From NCBI GenBank assembly GCA_017882445.1, contig JADGPK010000019.1:1-43489 (forward strand): a DNA stretch of 43,489 nucleotides, read 5' to 3'. Below are positions 6,865 through 16,263 of the stretch, piece by piece. The notes under the pieces are model-generated. The model was not told where the DNA came from and made no database searches. It was given only the letters and a program-made list of their open reading frames with translations. The DNA comes from Solirubrobacteraceae bacterium (GTDB lineage: Bacteria > Actinomycetota > Thermoleophilia > Solirubrobacterales > Solirubrobacteraceae). Numbering within the stretch: position 1 is the first letter of the stretch; each line of letters begins with the position of its first letter. The translations under genes and the position numbers were made by a program.

Positions 6865-8991
6865 TCAGGAGGACGACAGCGCGCGTTCGTCGCCGGCGCA
6901 GTCGAACAGCGTCAGGCCGAAGGGGTAGTCGACCGGGCTGTGCCAGACCGACGGCGCGAGCTGCCTGCAGGAGCGCAGGACCGCAGCGGTGGCGCGGTTG
7001 CCTCCGCGCAGTGAGTACTCGCCGCCGAGCAGCACGTAGCGTGCCTCCCGGCGGGCGACGAGTCGCCCGAGCCCCGGGCCGTCGAGCGTCGGGTCGGTGC
7101 CCGAGTAGCCGCCGAGCGCGCCCGCGTCCACGCCGAGGAGCATGATCGGCGCGGCCGTGTCCGAGGCGACGGTGAGCAGCGCCCAGCGCGAGCCGGGGCG
7201 GTGGGCGCTCACGTAATCGGCCAGCGCGCGGTCGATCGCGAGGTCCCGCTGGTTGACCCCGTAGCCACCGTGACCGGCCGCCTGTTTGGGTCCGGCGGCC
7301 GGGAACGTGCCCTCGACGGGCGCAAGCCACGTGGAGGCGGCGTATGCGGTCGGTGTGACCAGCAGCACGATGAAGATGAGCGCGAGCGCGGGACCGGCCA
7401 GCCTTCGCAGCGCGACGAGTGCGCCGACACCCACGATCGCTCCACAGACGAGCACCGGCTCGAACCACACCATGTAGTCCTCGCGATGCATCAGCACGAG
7501 CTGCGCGGCCACCGTCGCGGCCACCGCGCAGGGCACGAGCGCCAGCGCCCACGGCCTGCGCTCCCCGCGCGCCAGCTCGAGGAACGCGACTGCCCCCGCG
7601 CCGGCCATCGCGCCGGTCGGAGGCGCGAGCGCGGAGACGTAGTACGGGTGAACGATCCCCTTGGAGGCGCTCAGGACGACGGCCTCCACGAGGAACCAGC
7701 CACCGAGCACGAGCGCCGTGGCCAGGCGCGGGTCGCGTCGGCCAGGTCCGGGCGTCGGCTCCTGCACGGGTCCGGGCGTGGGCTCCTTGGAGGGTTCGCG
7801 CGGGCGTCGGTCGGCGAGCGCGAGCAGCGCGACGCCGAGCAGCCCGAAGAACGCGAAGGGGAGCATCCACCCGCCCTGATCGCCGAGGCCGACCCCGAAC
7901 AGGCGCAGCGCGCGGGGTGGTCCGCCGAACGGGATCGGGTACTTGTTCCGGCCACTGGACCCGCCCGCGGACCCGCCCGCGGACGGCTTGGGCTGTGGGA
8001 CGCTCGCTGCGGGCGCGGGCGCGGGCGCGGGCGCGGACGGGTGGCGGGGTGCGGCGGTGCGCTGAGTGGGTGTGCTGCGCCTCGCTGCGGGAACGCGCGC
8101 GCCCGGGAGCACGACTGTGGTGTTGGGGCCTCCGGCCTGGCCGCCGACGCGCCCGAAGCCGTTGTATTCGAACGTCAGCCCGAGCTCGGAGTTGTTGGTC
8201 GAGCCGCCCACGTAGGGGCGCTTGGATGCGGGTGTGAGATCGACGAAGCTGATCCACGCGAAGGAGACGGCGAGCATCACGAGACCGGCGACGGCCAGCT
8301 GCAGGGCTCGGCGCATGATCGTTGCGGGCGCGCACAGGAGATACGCCAGGGCGATCCCGGGGACGACGAGATAGGCGGCGAGGGTCTTGGTGTTGAAGGC
8401 GAGCCCCACGAGCGCGCCGCACCACAGCAGCGTGCGCCAGCGTCCCGTTTCGGCGGCGCGCAGGCCCGCGCCGCACGCCAGGACCATCAGCAGGATGAGA
8501 AGCGAGTCCACGCTGTTCTCGCGCGAGACAGCGACGAATGACGGGAAGACGGCCATTGCGAGCGCTCCCGCGAACGCCGCGAGCGCGCCCAGGCGGCGGG
8601 CCAGCAGGATGTACAGGAGGGCGACCGCCAGCACGCCGGCGATCGCCTCGGGGAGCAGCAGGCTGAGCGGCGAGAAGCCGAACAGCTTGGCGCTGGCCAC
8701 CTGCAACCACAGGGCCAGCGGCGGCTTGTCCACCGCCACGAGTCCGCCCGGGTCGAAGGACACGAACAGGAAGTTGTGCAGCGAGCGCAGCATCGAGGAG
8801 TCGCCCGCCGAGTAGAAGAGGTTGGCGTAGCCGTTCTGGGAGAGCCTGTTGGTGTTCAGCACGGCCGAGAGCGCCACTGCGACCACGAACCCGAGGTGGC
8901 GCGTGTGGGCCGAGACGCCCGTCAGCCGCTCGCGCCAGCCGCCCTGCGGTGCGAGCGCCTGCTCGGCGCCCGCCGGTGCGGAGGCGGTCAT
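6865..8991 (-). CDS. Glycosyltransferase family 39 (ArnT/PMT-like) membrane protein
   Basis: This 708-residue polytopic membrane protein of the GT-C fold transfers sugars from polyprenyl-phosphate donors to lipids or proteins on the outer face of the membrane. The diagnostic DKPPLALW loop is at 88-95, after the first transmembrane segment at about 33-46. About ten more hydrophobic segments follow. The central loop (about residues 300-380) is low-complexity, with an Ala-Pro repeat and Gly/Ser runs, as in many actinobacterial GT39 proteins, and the C-terminal part is an extracytoplasmic domain. The ATG overlaps the stop of the upstream class V aminotransferase gene by 4 bases (ATGA), so the two are coupled. 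Substrate unknown. Confidence 0.85.
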   Translation of the reverse strand: MTASAPAGAEQALAPQGGWRERLTGVSAHTRHLGFVVAVALSAVLNTNRLSQNGYANLFYSAGDSSMLRSLHNFLFVSFDPGGLVAVDKPPLALWLQVASAKLFGFSPLSLLLPEAIAGVLAVALLYILLARRLGALAAFAGALAMAVFPSFVAVSRENSVDSLLILLMVLACGAGLRAAETGRWRTLLWCGALVGLAFNTKTLAAYLVVPGIALAYLLCAPATIMRRALQLAVAGLVMLAVSFAWISFVDLTPASKRPYVGGSTNNSELGLTFEYNGFGRVGGQAGGPNTTVVLPGARVPAARRSTPTQRTAAPRHPSAPAPAPAPAASVPQPKPSAGGSAGGSSGRNKYPIPFGGPPRALRLFGVGLGDQGGWMLPFAFFGLLGVALLALADRRPREPSKEPTPGPVQEPTPGPGRRDPRLATALVLGGWFLVEAVVLSASKGIVHPYYVSALAPPTGAMAGAGAVAFLELARGERRPWALALVPCAVAATVAAQLVLMHREDYMVWFEPVLVCGAIVGVGALVALRRLAGPALALIFIVLLVTPTAYAASTWLAPVEGTFPAAGPKQAAGHGGYGVNQRDLAIDRALADYVSAHRPGSRWALLTVASDTAAPIMLLGVDAGALGGYSGTDPTLDGPGLGRLVARREARYVLLGGEYSLRGGNRATAAVLRSCRQLAPSVWHSPVDYPFGLTLFDCAGDERALSSS
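8009..8037 (-). repeat. Hexanucleotide GCGGGC tandem repeat inside GT39 gene
   Basis: Four perfect copies of GCGGGC (8009-8032) and a partial fifth encode the Ala-Pro run of the glycosyltransferase loop. The copy number could vary between strains by slippage, changing loop length by two residues per unit without a frameshift. Confidence 0.7.
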
Positions 8992-10067
8992 CGAAAGAGC
9001 GTCCCCAGCAGGCGATCGAGGTCGTCTTCGTCGTTCCAGGCCCCGACCGACGCTCTCAGCCAGGGCCGCCCGGGAATCGTACGCAGGACCACTCCGTTCT
9101 CCACCAGCCGCGCGTGCTCGCCGGGCGGGTCTGAGCTCGGGAAGGAGACGAGCGTGCTCGGCCCGCGCGGCGCAGGCTCACGGCCGCGCTCGGCCAGCAG
9201 CTCGGCGAGGCGCGCGGCGAGCGAAACGGCGCGCTCGTGCACGGCGGGCCAGCCGGCCGAGGCGAGCACGCCGATGCCGGAGAGCGCTCCCGCCACGGTC
9301 TCGGCGTTCAGGGCAGGGGTGTCGAAGCGCCGAGCGTCGTCGTGCACGCGGGCGTCCAGCCCGGCTTGCGGGTCGGCCAGGTTGCCATAGCCGCGCCTCC
9401 ACACGGCCAGCCGTTCGCGCAATGCGGGGCTGACGTAGAGCATGCCCGTGCCGTCGGGCCCGCACAGCCACTTCTGGCCAGCACCCGCGTATGCGTCACA
9501 TCCGAGCGCGTGAACGTCGAGGTCGATCGCGCCGACGCCCTGGGCGCCGTCGAGCAGCACGGGGACGTCGATCTCGGCGAGCTCGGCCGGCGCGAGCGAT
9601 CCGCTCATCCAGCCGACATGCGAGCAGGCCACGAGGCTCGTCTTTGGGCCCACCGCGTCGGCGAGATCGGCGAGCGGGGCTTCGCGGATCTCCACGCCGC
9701 GCAGCGAGCGCACCGCCGCCAGGGCGCCGAGCAGGCCGGGATGCTCCTCGTCGCTGGTCAGGATCTCGGTTCCCGGGGCGAGCTCCAGGCCGCCGATCGT
9801 CTGGGCGATCCCCTCGGTGGTGCAGGTGGTGAGCGCCACATCGCTCGGGTCGCACCCGAGCGCGTCCGCGTAGGCCGAGCGCAGACCGTCCGTCAGCTCG
9901 GCCCGGCGCTCGAAGTGCGCCTGTGAGCGCCCGTCGTGCAGCTCGCGCTCGAGCTCCTGCGCGGCGGCGTCGCGTGCGGCGGACGCCAGCGGGCCGTCGG
10001 TGCCGGCGTTCAGGTACGCCAGTCGAGCCAGGACGGGGAAGTGGGCGCGCAATCCGGTGACATCCAC
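8988..10067 (-). CDS. Class V-fold PLP-dependent aminotransferase / desulfurase-like
   Basis: This 359-residue fold-type I PLP enzyme resembles class V aminotransferases and cysteine desulfurases. Visible features are YLNAGTDGPL near the start, TTCTTEGI for cofactor phosphate binding, SDEEHPG, LLDGAQGVGAIDLDV carrying the cofactor Asp, and K199 in GAGQKWLCGPDGTGMLY as the Schiff-base lysine. No clear desulfurase active-site cysteine loop is seen, so aminotransferase, lyase or epimerase roles are all possible. I place the start at the GTG at 10067, not the longer frame at 10103, because TATTCT lies 8 bases upstream with GTGACA as -35. The GT39 gene follows with a 4-base overlap. Confidence 0.8.
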   Translation of the reverse strand: MDVTGLRAHFPVLARLAYLNAGTDGPLASAARDAAAQELERELHDGRSQAHFERRAELTDGLRSAYADALGCDPSDVALTTCTTEGIAQTIGGLELAPGTEILTSDEEHPGLLGALAAVRSLRGVEIREAPLADLADAVGPKTSLVACSHVGWMSGSLAPAELAEIDVPVLLDGAQGVGAIDLDVHALGCDAYAGAGQKWLCGPDGTGMLYVSPALRERLAVWRRGYGNLADPQAGLDARVHDDARRFDTPALNAETVAGALSGIGVLASAGWPAVHERAVSLAARLAELLAERGREPAPRGPSTLVSFPSSDPPGEHARLVENGVVLRTIPGRPWLRASVGAWNDEDDLDRLLGTLFR

Positions 10068-10075
10068 GACCGGCG

Positions 10076-10103
10076 AGAATATCTGTCGCACGAGCGCTGT
10101 CAC
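10076..10103 (-). promoter_or_regulatory. Promoter of class V aminotransferase operon (leaderless)
   Basis: On the minus strand GTGACA (10103-10098) and TATTCT (10081-10076) are 16 bases apart. The GTG start at 10067 follows 8 bases after TATTCT, giving a leaderless or nearly leaderless transcript. Confidence 0.6.
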
Positions 10104-10127
10104 GGTCTTCGCGCATGAGAAAACGGA

Positions 10128-10133
10128 TATAAG
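10128..10133 (+). promoter_or_regulatory. -10 box of acetoacetyl-CoA synthetase gene
   Basis: TATAAG lies 9 bases before the ATG at 10143, with no Shine-Dalgarno sequence between. It shares a 75-bp divergent region with the class V aminotransferase promoter. Confidence 0.45.
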
Positions 10134-10142
10134 ACCGAAGCG

Positions 10143-12169
10143 ATGTCGAGCACCGATCAGCAGCAGCCGCTGTGGAGCCCCTCGGCCGAGCAGCGCGAGC
10201 GCACGGAGCTCGCGCGCTTCATGCGCTTCGCCTCAGAGCGCCACGGCCGCACGTTCTCCGACTACGAGGAGCTGTGGAAGTGGTCGGTGGACGAGCTGGA
10301 GGACTTCTGGGCGGACATCTGGGAGTTCTGCGGCGTGCGCGCGTCGAAGCGCTACGAGCGGGTGCTGGGCTCGCACGAGATGCCGGGGACGAGATGGTTC
10401 CAGGGAGCGGAGCTCAACTACGCGGAGAACCTCCTGCTCGGAGACCGGCGGGCGAGCGCCGATCGGTCGGGAGAGGTGGCGGTGCTGCACAGCTCGGAGC
10501 TGCGCGAGCTCTCCGAGATCACGTGGGGCGAGCTCACCGCGCAGGTGGCCGCAGCGGCCGGCGGGCTGCGCGCCCTGGGGGTCTGCCGCGGCGATCGCGT
10601 GGTCGCGTACATGCCGAACATCCCCGAGACGCTCATCGCGTTCCTGGCGGTGGCGAGCATCGGGGCGATCTGGTCGAGCGCAGCGCCGGAGTTCGGCGCG
10701 CGCAGCGTCATCGACCGCTTCGCCCAGATCGAGCCGAAGGTGCTGCTGAGCGTCGACGGCTACCGCCACGGGGGCAAGGACTTCGACCGCACGGCCGTGC
10801 TGCAGAGCATCCTCGCGGAGCTGCCCACCGTCGAGCACACGGTCGTGCTGCCCTACCTCTCGCCCGATCTCGAGCCCGCAGCGGGCGCTCGCGGCACGAT
10901 CACCTGGAGCGAGCTCCTGGAGAGCGGCGAGGGCTCTGAGCTAACGGAGGACGGCCAGAGCTTCGAGCAGGTTCCCTTCGATCACCCGCTGTGGGTGCTC
11001 TACTCCTCGGGCACCACCGGCCTGCCGAAGGCGATCGTGCAGAGCCACGGCGGGATCCTGATCGAGCAGCTCAAGAAGAGCCGGCTGCACCTGGACCTGC
11101 GCCGCGGGGATCGCATGTTCTGGTTCACGACGACCGGCTGGATGATGTGGAACTTCCTCGTCGGCTGCCTGCACGGCGACGCAGCGATCGTCCTCTACGA
11201 CGGCAGCCCCGCCCACCCCGACCTCGGCGTGCTGTGGGACCTGGCCGAGCGCGCGGGGATCACCTGCATGGGCGTGAGCGCGGGCCTGCTCGCGAGCACG
11301 GAGAAGGCGGGGGTGCATCCGGCGCGCGACTATGACCTCAGCCGCCTGCGGGCGATCGGCTCGACCGGCTCGCCGCTCGCGCCGGAGAGCTTTCGCTGGG
11401 TCTACGAGCAGGTCGGCTCGGACATATGGCTGTTCTCCACGAGCGGCGGCACGGACGTGTGCACCGCGTTCGTGGGCGGTTGCCCGCTGCTGCCGGTCTA
11501 CGAGGGCGAGCTTCAGTGCCGGGCGCTGGGCTGCGCCGTTGAGGCGTGGGATGAGCAGGGACGCAGCGTGACCGACGAGATGGGCGAGCTCGTGATCACG
11601 GAGCCGATGCCGTCGATGCCCCTGTTCTTCTGGGGAGACGAGAGCGGAGAGCGCCTGCTTGAGAGCTACTTCTCGATGTTTCCAGGCGTGTGGCGCCACG
11701 GCGACTGGATCCGCATCACGCCCCGCGGCGGCGCGGTCATCTACGGCCGCTCGGACTCCACGATCAACCGCCAGGGCGTGCGCATGGGCACCAGCGAGAT
11801 CTACCGCGCGGCGAGCGCAGTGCCTCAGGTGCTGGACGCGCTCGTCGTCGACGTGCCGGGGCGGGCGGGCGCCGATCACCTGGAGGGCGAGCTGCGGATG
11901 ATCCTGTTCGTCGTGCTCACGCCCGGCACGGTCCTCGACGAGGAGCTGACGGCTCAGATCAAGCGGAGGATCCGCGAGGACTGCTCGCCGCGCCACGTGC
12001 CCAACGAGGTCCTGCAGATCGAGCAGGTACCGCGCACGCTGTCGGGCAAGGTGCTCGAGGTGCCGGTCAAGCGGATCCTGATGGGCGCGGCGCCCGATCA
12101 GGCGGCGAGCGTCGACTCGCTGGCCGATCCCGCCTCGCTGGACTACTTCGTGGAGCTGGCGAAGACGAT

Positions 12170-12173
<4 letters not shown>
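10143..12173 (+). CDS. Acetoacetyl-CoA synthetase
   Basis: This 676-residue member of the acyl-adenylate-forming superfamily most closely matches acetoacetate-CoA ligase, which activates acetoacetate with ATP and CoA. The N-terminal acetyl-CoA-synthetase-like segment includes WFQGAELNYAENLL, typical of acetoacetyl-CoA synthetases. The ATP loop YSSGTTGLPKA begins at residue 287, a WMMWN motif follows, and the adenylate-contacting HGDWIRITPRGG and GRSDSTINRQGVRMG come later. The catalytic lysine is K636 in LSGKVLEVP. Its stop codon shares a CTAG with the convergent acyl-CoA dehydrogenase. The pair suggests ketone body or short-chain acyl-CoA use, for example feeding or draining polyhydroxybutyrate. 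Confidence 0.9.
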
Positions 12174-13327
<1,154 letters not shown>

Positions 13328-13335
13328 GCGCCAGC

Positions 13336-13341
13336 ACCCTA
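13336..13341 (-). promoter_or_regulatory. -10 box of leaderless acyl-CoA dehydrogenase gene
   Basis: TAGGGT on the minus strand ends 8 bases before the ATG at 13327. It matches the TAnnnT-spacer-start arrangement seen at other genes in the window. Confidence 0.5.
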
Positions 13342-13441
13342 CCGTCGGGCGACTGCCCCGGGAGCCCGATCAGACGGATCGCATGCAGGCGGCGGCGTAT
13401 CTGGCAGGAGAGCCGGGCGAAGACGTCGAACAGAAGCGCCG

Positions 13442-14341
13442 ATGAAGCGTGCCGCTACCAACACTCCCGAGCGTCCCGCAGTGCCCGCAAACGGCACGAG
13501 CGAGCACCAGAGCCTCTCCAAGTACATCCAGGCCCGCTTCGAGGAGTGCTCGCGCTCCCAGAAGGACGTGGCCCAGTACATCGTCGATCACCTCGACGAG
13601 GCGGCCTTCCAGACCGCCGAGGAGCTGGCGCGCCGCGCGAACACGTCGAGCTCGACGGTCGTGCGCTTCTCCCAGGCGCTCGGCTTCGAGGGCTTTCCCG
13701 AGCTGCAGGCAGCAGCGCGCGAGGAATACCGCCGCGTCAACGCAAAGGCCGCCAAGGCGGGCGCGCCGGCGGGGGGCTCCACGCCGCTGTTCTCACTCGA
13801 TCAGAACGAGTTCGAGGCTGCGCTGGCAGCCGATCACCTGAACGTCGAGGAGACCGCGCGCAAGGTCTCGAGAAGCTCGGTGGAGGCGCTGATCGAGGCG
13901 ATCGTGAGCGCCGAGAAGGTGCTCGTGGCGGGCACCGACCAGATGGCCTTCTTCGCGAGCTACCTGCGTCACCTGCTGATGCTGCTCGACCTCCGCGTGG
14001 ACGTAGTGGCCAGTCCGTCCCAGGAGGCGCTCAGTCGTCTCGGTCGCATCGATCCCGCGACGCTCGTAATCGGGCTCTCCGCCGGACGTCCGCATCCGCT
14101 GGTCGTGCGCGCGATGAAGCTCGCGCGCCATCGTCAGGCGCGCACCGCCGCGATCACCGACGCGACGCTCTCCGAGGTCGCCAAGCTCGCCCAGATCAAG
14201 CTCTACTACTCCTCCAACAGCCCCGCATACGTGCGCTCGCACGCCGCGCTGCTGAGCATCATCCAGGCGCTCGCCTACGGCGTCTACGCGCGGGACACCG
14301 CGCAGTACGACGATCGCATCAAGGCCTTCCGGCTGAAGTAG
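13442..14341 (+). CDS. MurR/RpiR-family transcriptional regulator
   Basis: This 299-residue regulator has an N-terminal RpiR helix-turn-helix domain at about 25-105 (SQKDVAQYIVDHL, then TAEELARRANTSSSTVVRFSQ) and a C-terminal SIS domain at about 140-285, a fold that binds phosphosugars. RpiR proteins usually repress or activate sugar-phosphate genes in response to such ligands. The ATG at 13442 is the first good start before the HTH; a longer open frame upstream is antisense to the acyl-CoA dehydrogenase and is not real. Its stop codon forms the edge of a row of palindromes, and downstream lie a block of repeated boxes and pdxS, a plausible target of this regulator. Confidence 0.87.
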   Translation: MKRAATNTPERPAVPANGTSEHQSLSKYIQARFEECSRSQKDVAQYIVDHLDEAAFQTAEELARRANTSSSTVVRFSQALGFEGFPELQAAAREEYRRVNAKAAKAGAPAGGSTPLFSLDQNEFEAALAADHLNVEETARKVSRSSVEALIEAIVSAEKVLVAGTDQMAFFASYLRHLLMLLDLRVDVVASPSQEALSRLGRIDPATLVIGLSAGRPHPLVVRAMKLARHRQARTAAITDATLSEVAKLAQIKLYYSSNSPAYVRSHAALLSIIQALAYGVYARDTAQYDDRIKAFRLK

Positions 14342-14413
14342 ACCGGGCCGCATGCGGCCCGGTCTCGGGTCCGTGCATGCACGGACCCGCCGGCCGGTAC
14401 ATGTACCGGCCGG
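14340..14413. repeat. Three abutting perfect palindromes, each centred on CATG
   Basis: Three palindromes sit end to end without a spare base: 14340-14365 (26 bp, arm AGACCGGGCCG), 14366-14389 (24 bp, arm CGGGTCCGTG) and 14390-14413 (24 bp, arm CCGGCCGGTA). The arms differ but each centre is CATG. As RNA each would be a 10-11 bp GC-rich hairpin with a CAUG loop. The first begins inside the stop codon of the RpiR gene. A fourth smaller one, GCGCATGCGC, lies at 14431-14440. Tandem terminators without U-runs or tandem protein-binding sites are both possible. Confidence 0.85.
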
Positions 14414-14474
14414 AACAGCATCCGGGAAGAGCGCATGCGCGACCGGCACAGCTTCGAGGAGTTGCTGTTTGACC

Positions 14475-14594
14475 ATGGTTATACGGCCGGCGCGATGGGT
14501 CATACACACTTGATGCCGGGTGTATAACGATGGTTATACGGCTGGCGCGAGGGGTCATACACACTTGAGGCCAGGTGTATAACGATGGTGATAC
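14475..14594. repeat. 55-bp tandem repeat with seven GTNATAC boxes upstream of pdxS
   Basis: Two full copies (14475-14529, 14530-14584) and the start of a third (14585 on) differ at only a few bases. Each unit holds GTTATAC, GTCATAC 21 bp later, and an inverted box GTATAAC 23 bp after that. Boxes are at 14478, 14499, 14522 (inverted), 14533, 14554, 14577 (inverted) and 14588 (GTGATAC). Regular spacing near two helical turns and mixed orientation suggest operators for a multimeric regulator. With 14340-14413 it accounts for most of the 320-bp gap between rpiR and pdxS. Confidence 0.8.
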
Positions 14595-14661
14595 GGCGCG
14601 CGTGAAAGGTGAATGCCGACCTTGCCCGCCGTCGTCGGCGGCCGCCTGTCAAACTAGTCGT

Positions 14662-15546
14662 ATGCGCGACGAGGCGACATTCCGGGTCAAGGCGGGGCTG
14701 GCCGAGATGCTCAAGGGCGGGGTGATCATGGACGTGGTGACCCCCGAGCAGGCGAAGGTCGCCGAGGACTCGGGCGCGGCCGCGGTGATGGCGCTGGAGC
14801 GCGTCCCGGCGGACATACGCAGGGACGGCGGCGTGGCGCGCATGTCGGATCCCGAGATGATCGCGGGCATCCAACAGGCGGTCAGCATCCCGGTCATGGC
14901 CAAGGCGCGGATCGGGCACTTCATGGAGGCGCGCGTCCTGGCGGCGCTCGAGGTCGACTACGTGGACGAGTCCGAGGTGCTCACGCCGGCGGACGAGGCC
15001 AACCACATCGACAAGTGGGACTTCAAGGTGCCGTTCGTCTGCGGAGCCACCAACCTCGGCGAGGCGTTGCGTCGGATCGGCGAGGGCGCGGCGATGATCC
15101 GCTCCAAGGGCGAGGCCGGCACGGGTGACATCGTCGAGGCTGTGCGCCACATGCGCCAGATCACAGGCGAAATCAGGCGTCTGGCGACGCTGGGCGCCGA
15201 CGAGGCCGCGTCCGCCGCCAAGGAGCTCAGAGCTCCGCTGGATCTCGTTCGCGACGTGGCCCGCGAGGGGCGGCTGCCGGTCGTGCTGTTCTGTGCGGGG
15301 GGCATAGCCACGCCGGCCGACGCCGCGCTGATGATGGCGCTGGGCGCCGAAGGCGTGTTCGTCGGCTCGGGGATCTTCAAGGCAGAGGACCCTCCGACGC
15401 GAGCCCGGGCGATCGTGGAGGCCACCACGCACTGGCAGGACCCCGAGCGCGTGGCGAAGGCCTCGCGTGGCCTGGGGCCGGCGATGGTCAGCATCGAGAG
15501 CTCAAAGCTCGAGTCCGATCAGCTGCTCGCCCAACGCGGCTGGTAG
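14662..15546 (+). CDS. pdxS: Pyridoxal 5'-phosphate synthase, PdxS subunit
   Basis: This 294-residue protein is the lyase subunit of the glutamine-dependent PLP synthase. It condenses ribose 5-phosphate or ribulose 5-phosphate with glyceraldehyde 3-phosphate and ammonia from PdxT. It is a TIM barrel that assembles as a dodecamer. The two catalytic lysines fall at the family positions, K81 in VMAKARIGH and K149 in [10 protein letters not shown]. The ATG at 14662 gives the standard N-terminus [19 protein letters not shown]; the open frame extends upstream through the repeat block but that part is not homologous. No Shine-Dalgarno sequence is present; CAAACT 6 bases upstream may be a -10 box. 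pdxT follows after 7 bases. Confidence 0.97.
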   Translation: MRDEATFRVKAGLAEMLKGGVIMDVVTPEQAKVAEDSGAAAVMALERVPADIRRDGGVARMSDPEMIAGIQQAVSIPVMAKARIGHFMEARVLAALEVDYVDESEVLTPADEANHIDKWDFKVPFVCGATNLGEALRRIGEGAAMIRSKGEAGTGDIVEAVRHMRQITGEIRRLATLGADEAASAAKELRAPLDLVRDVAREGRLPVVLFCAGGIATPADAALMMALGAEGVFVGSGIFKAEDPPTRARAIVEATTHWQDPERVAKASRGLGPAMVSIESSKLESDQLLAQRGW

Positions 15547-15553
15547 CGCCCTG

Positions 15554-16135
15554 ATGACCGATGCAGCGCCGGAGAAGCCGGTGGTGGGTGTGCTCGCGCT
15601 GCAGGGCGGCTTTGAGGCGCACGAGCGCATGCTGCGATCGCTGGGCGCAACCACGCGCCAGGTGCGCGTGCCCGCCGACCTCGAGGGCCTCGACGGTCTC
15701 GTGCTGCCCGGCGGGGAGTCAACGACGATGACGCTCGGCGTCGAGCGCGAGAGCCTGGCCGAGCCGCTGCGCGCGCTGGCGGCGCGCGGCACGCCGATCC
15801 TCGGCTCCTGCGCCGGGTTGATCATGCTCGACACAGATCATCTCGGCCTGATGGACTTCCGCGCCGAGCGCAACGCGTTCGGCCGTCAGATCAGGAGCTT
15901 TGAGAGCGACGTCGACGTACGCGGGCTCGAGGGCGGGCCGGTGCGCGGGATCTTCATCCGCGCGCCCTGGATCACCGAGCACGGTCCCGGCGTGGAGATC
16001 CTCGGCGAGGTCGACGGCCACGCCGTCGCAGCGCGCCAGGCAGACATGTTCGCCGTCGCGTTCCACGCGGAGCTGGGACACGACGATCGCATTCATCGGC
16101 TGTTCCTGAGCCGCGTCGCAGCCGTCGCCGCTTGA
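15554..16135 (+). CDS. pdxT: Pyridoxal 5'-phosphate synthase glutaminase, PdxT subunit
   Basis: This 193-residue class I glutaminase supplies ammonia to PdxS. The nucleophile is C86 in GSCAGLIML, the oxyanion segment is LPGGESTTM, and the His-Glu pair is H171 and E173 in FHAELGHD. It begins with an acidic extension before VVGVLALQGGFEAHE, which is the conserved start of the domain. The ATG at 15554 lies 7 bases after the pdxS stop, so the two subunits are made from one transcript, as in most bacteria that use this pathway. An intergenic stretch of 128 bp without a gene follows. Confidence 0.96.
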   Translation: MTDAAPEKPVVGVLALQGGFEAHERMLRSLGATTRQVRVPADLEGLDGLVLPGGESTTMTLGVERESLAEPLRALAARGTPILGSCAGLIMLDTDHLGLMDFRAERNAFGRQIRSFESDVDVRGLEGGPVRGIFIRAPWITEHGPGVEILGEVDGHAVAARQADMFAVAFHAELGHDDRIHRLFLSRVAAVAA

Positions 16136-16252
16136 CGGTCGCTTCACTGCTGTTTGACCGGCGGGTCCGCGACGCGGCCTCCTCGCCCGGCGGCTGGACC
16201 CGCGGACTGGTCGCACTGGCGGAGTGGCTGAAGCCCTGAGCGGTCTCGGCGA

Positions 16253-16258
16253 TACTCC
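16253..16258 (+). promoter_or_regulatory. -10 box of leaderless RpiB-like gene
   Basis: TACTCC ends 5 bases before the ATG at 16264 and there is no Shine-Dalgarno sequence. It suggests that the gene has its own start of transcription in addition to any read-through from pdxST. Confidence 0.4.
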
Positions 16259-16263
16259 CGGCC

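Noticed and set aside
9000-10140. Longer start for the class V aminotransferase at 10103
   Set aside because: The extra 12 codons lie over a GTGACA-N16-TATTCT promoter and are unlike the family, which begins near DVTGLRAHFPVL.
14475-14594. CRISPR-like array
   Set aside because: The 55-bp units are contiguous tandem repeats with no variable spacers, and there are no cas genes.
16210-16262. tRNA-Ser/Leu-like stretch (GGCGGAGTGGCTGAAGC) before the RpiB-like gene
   Set aside because: Only the D-arm resembles a tRNA. No anticodon stem, no GGTTCGAATCC-type T-arm and no closing acceptor strand could be found, so it is at most chance similarity or a remnant.
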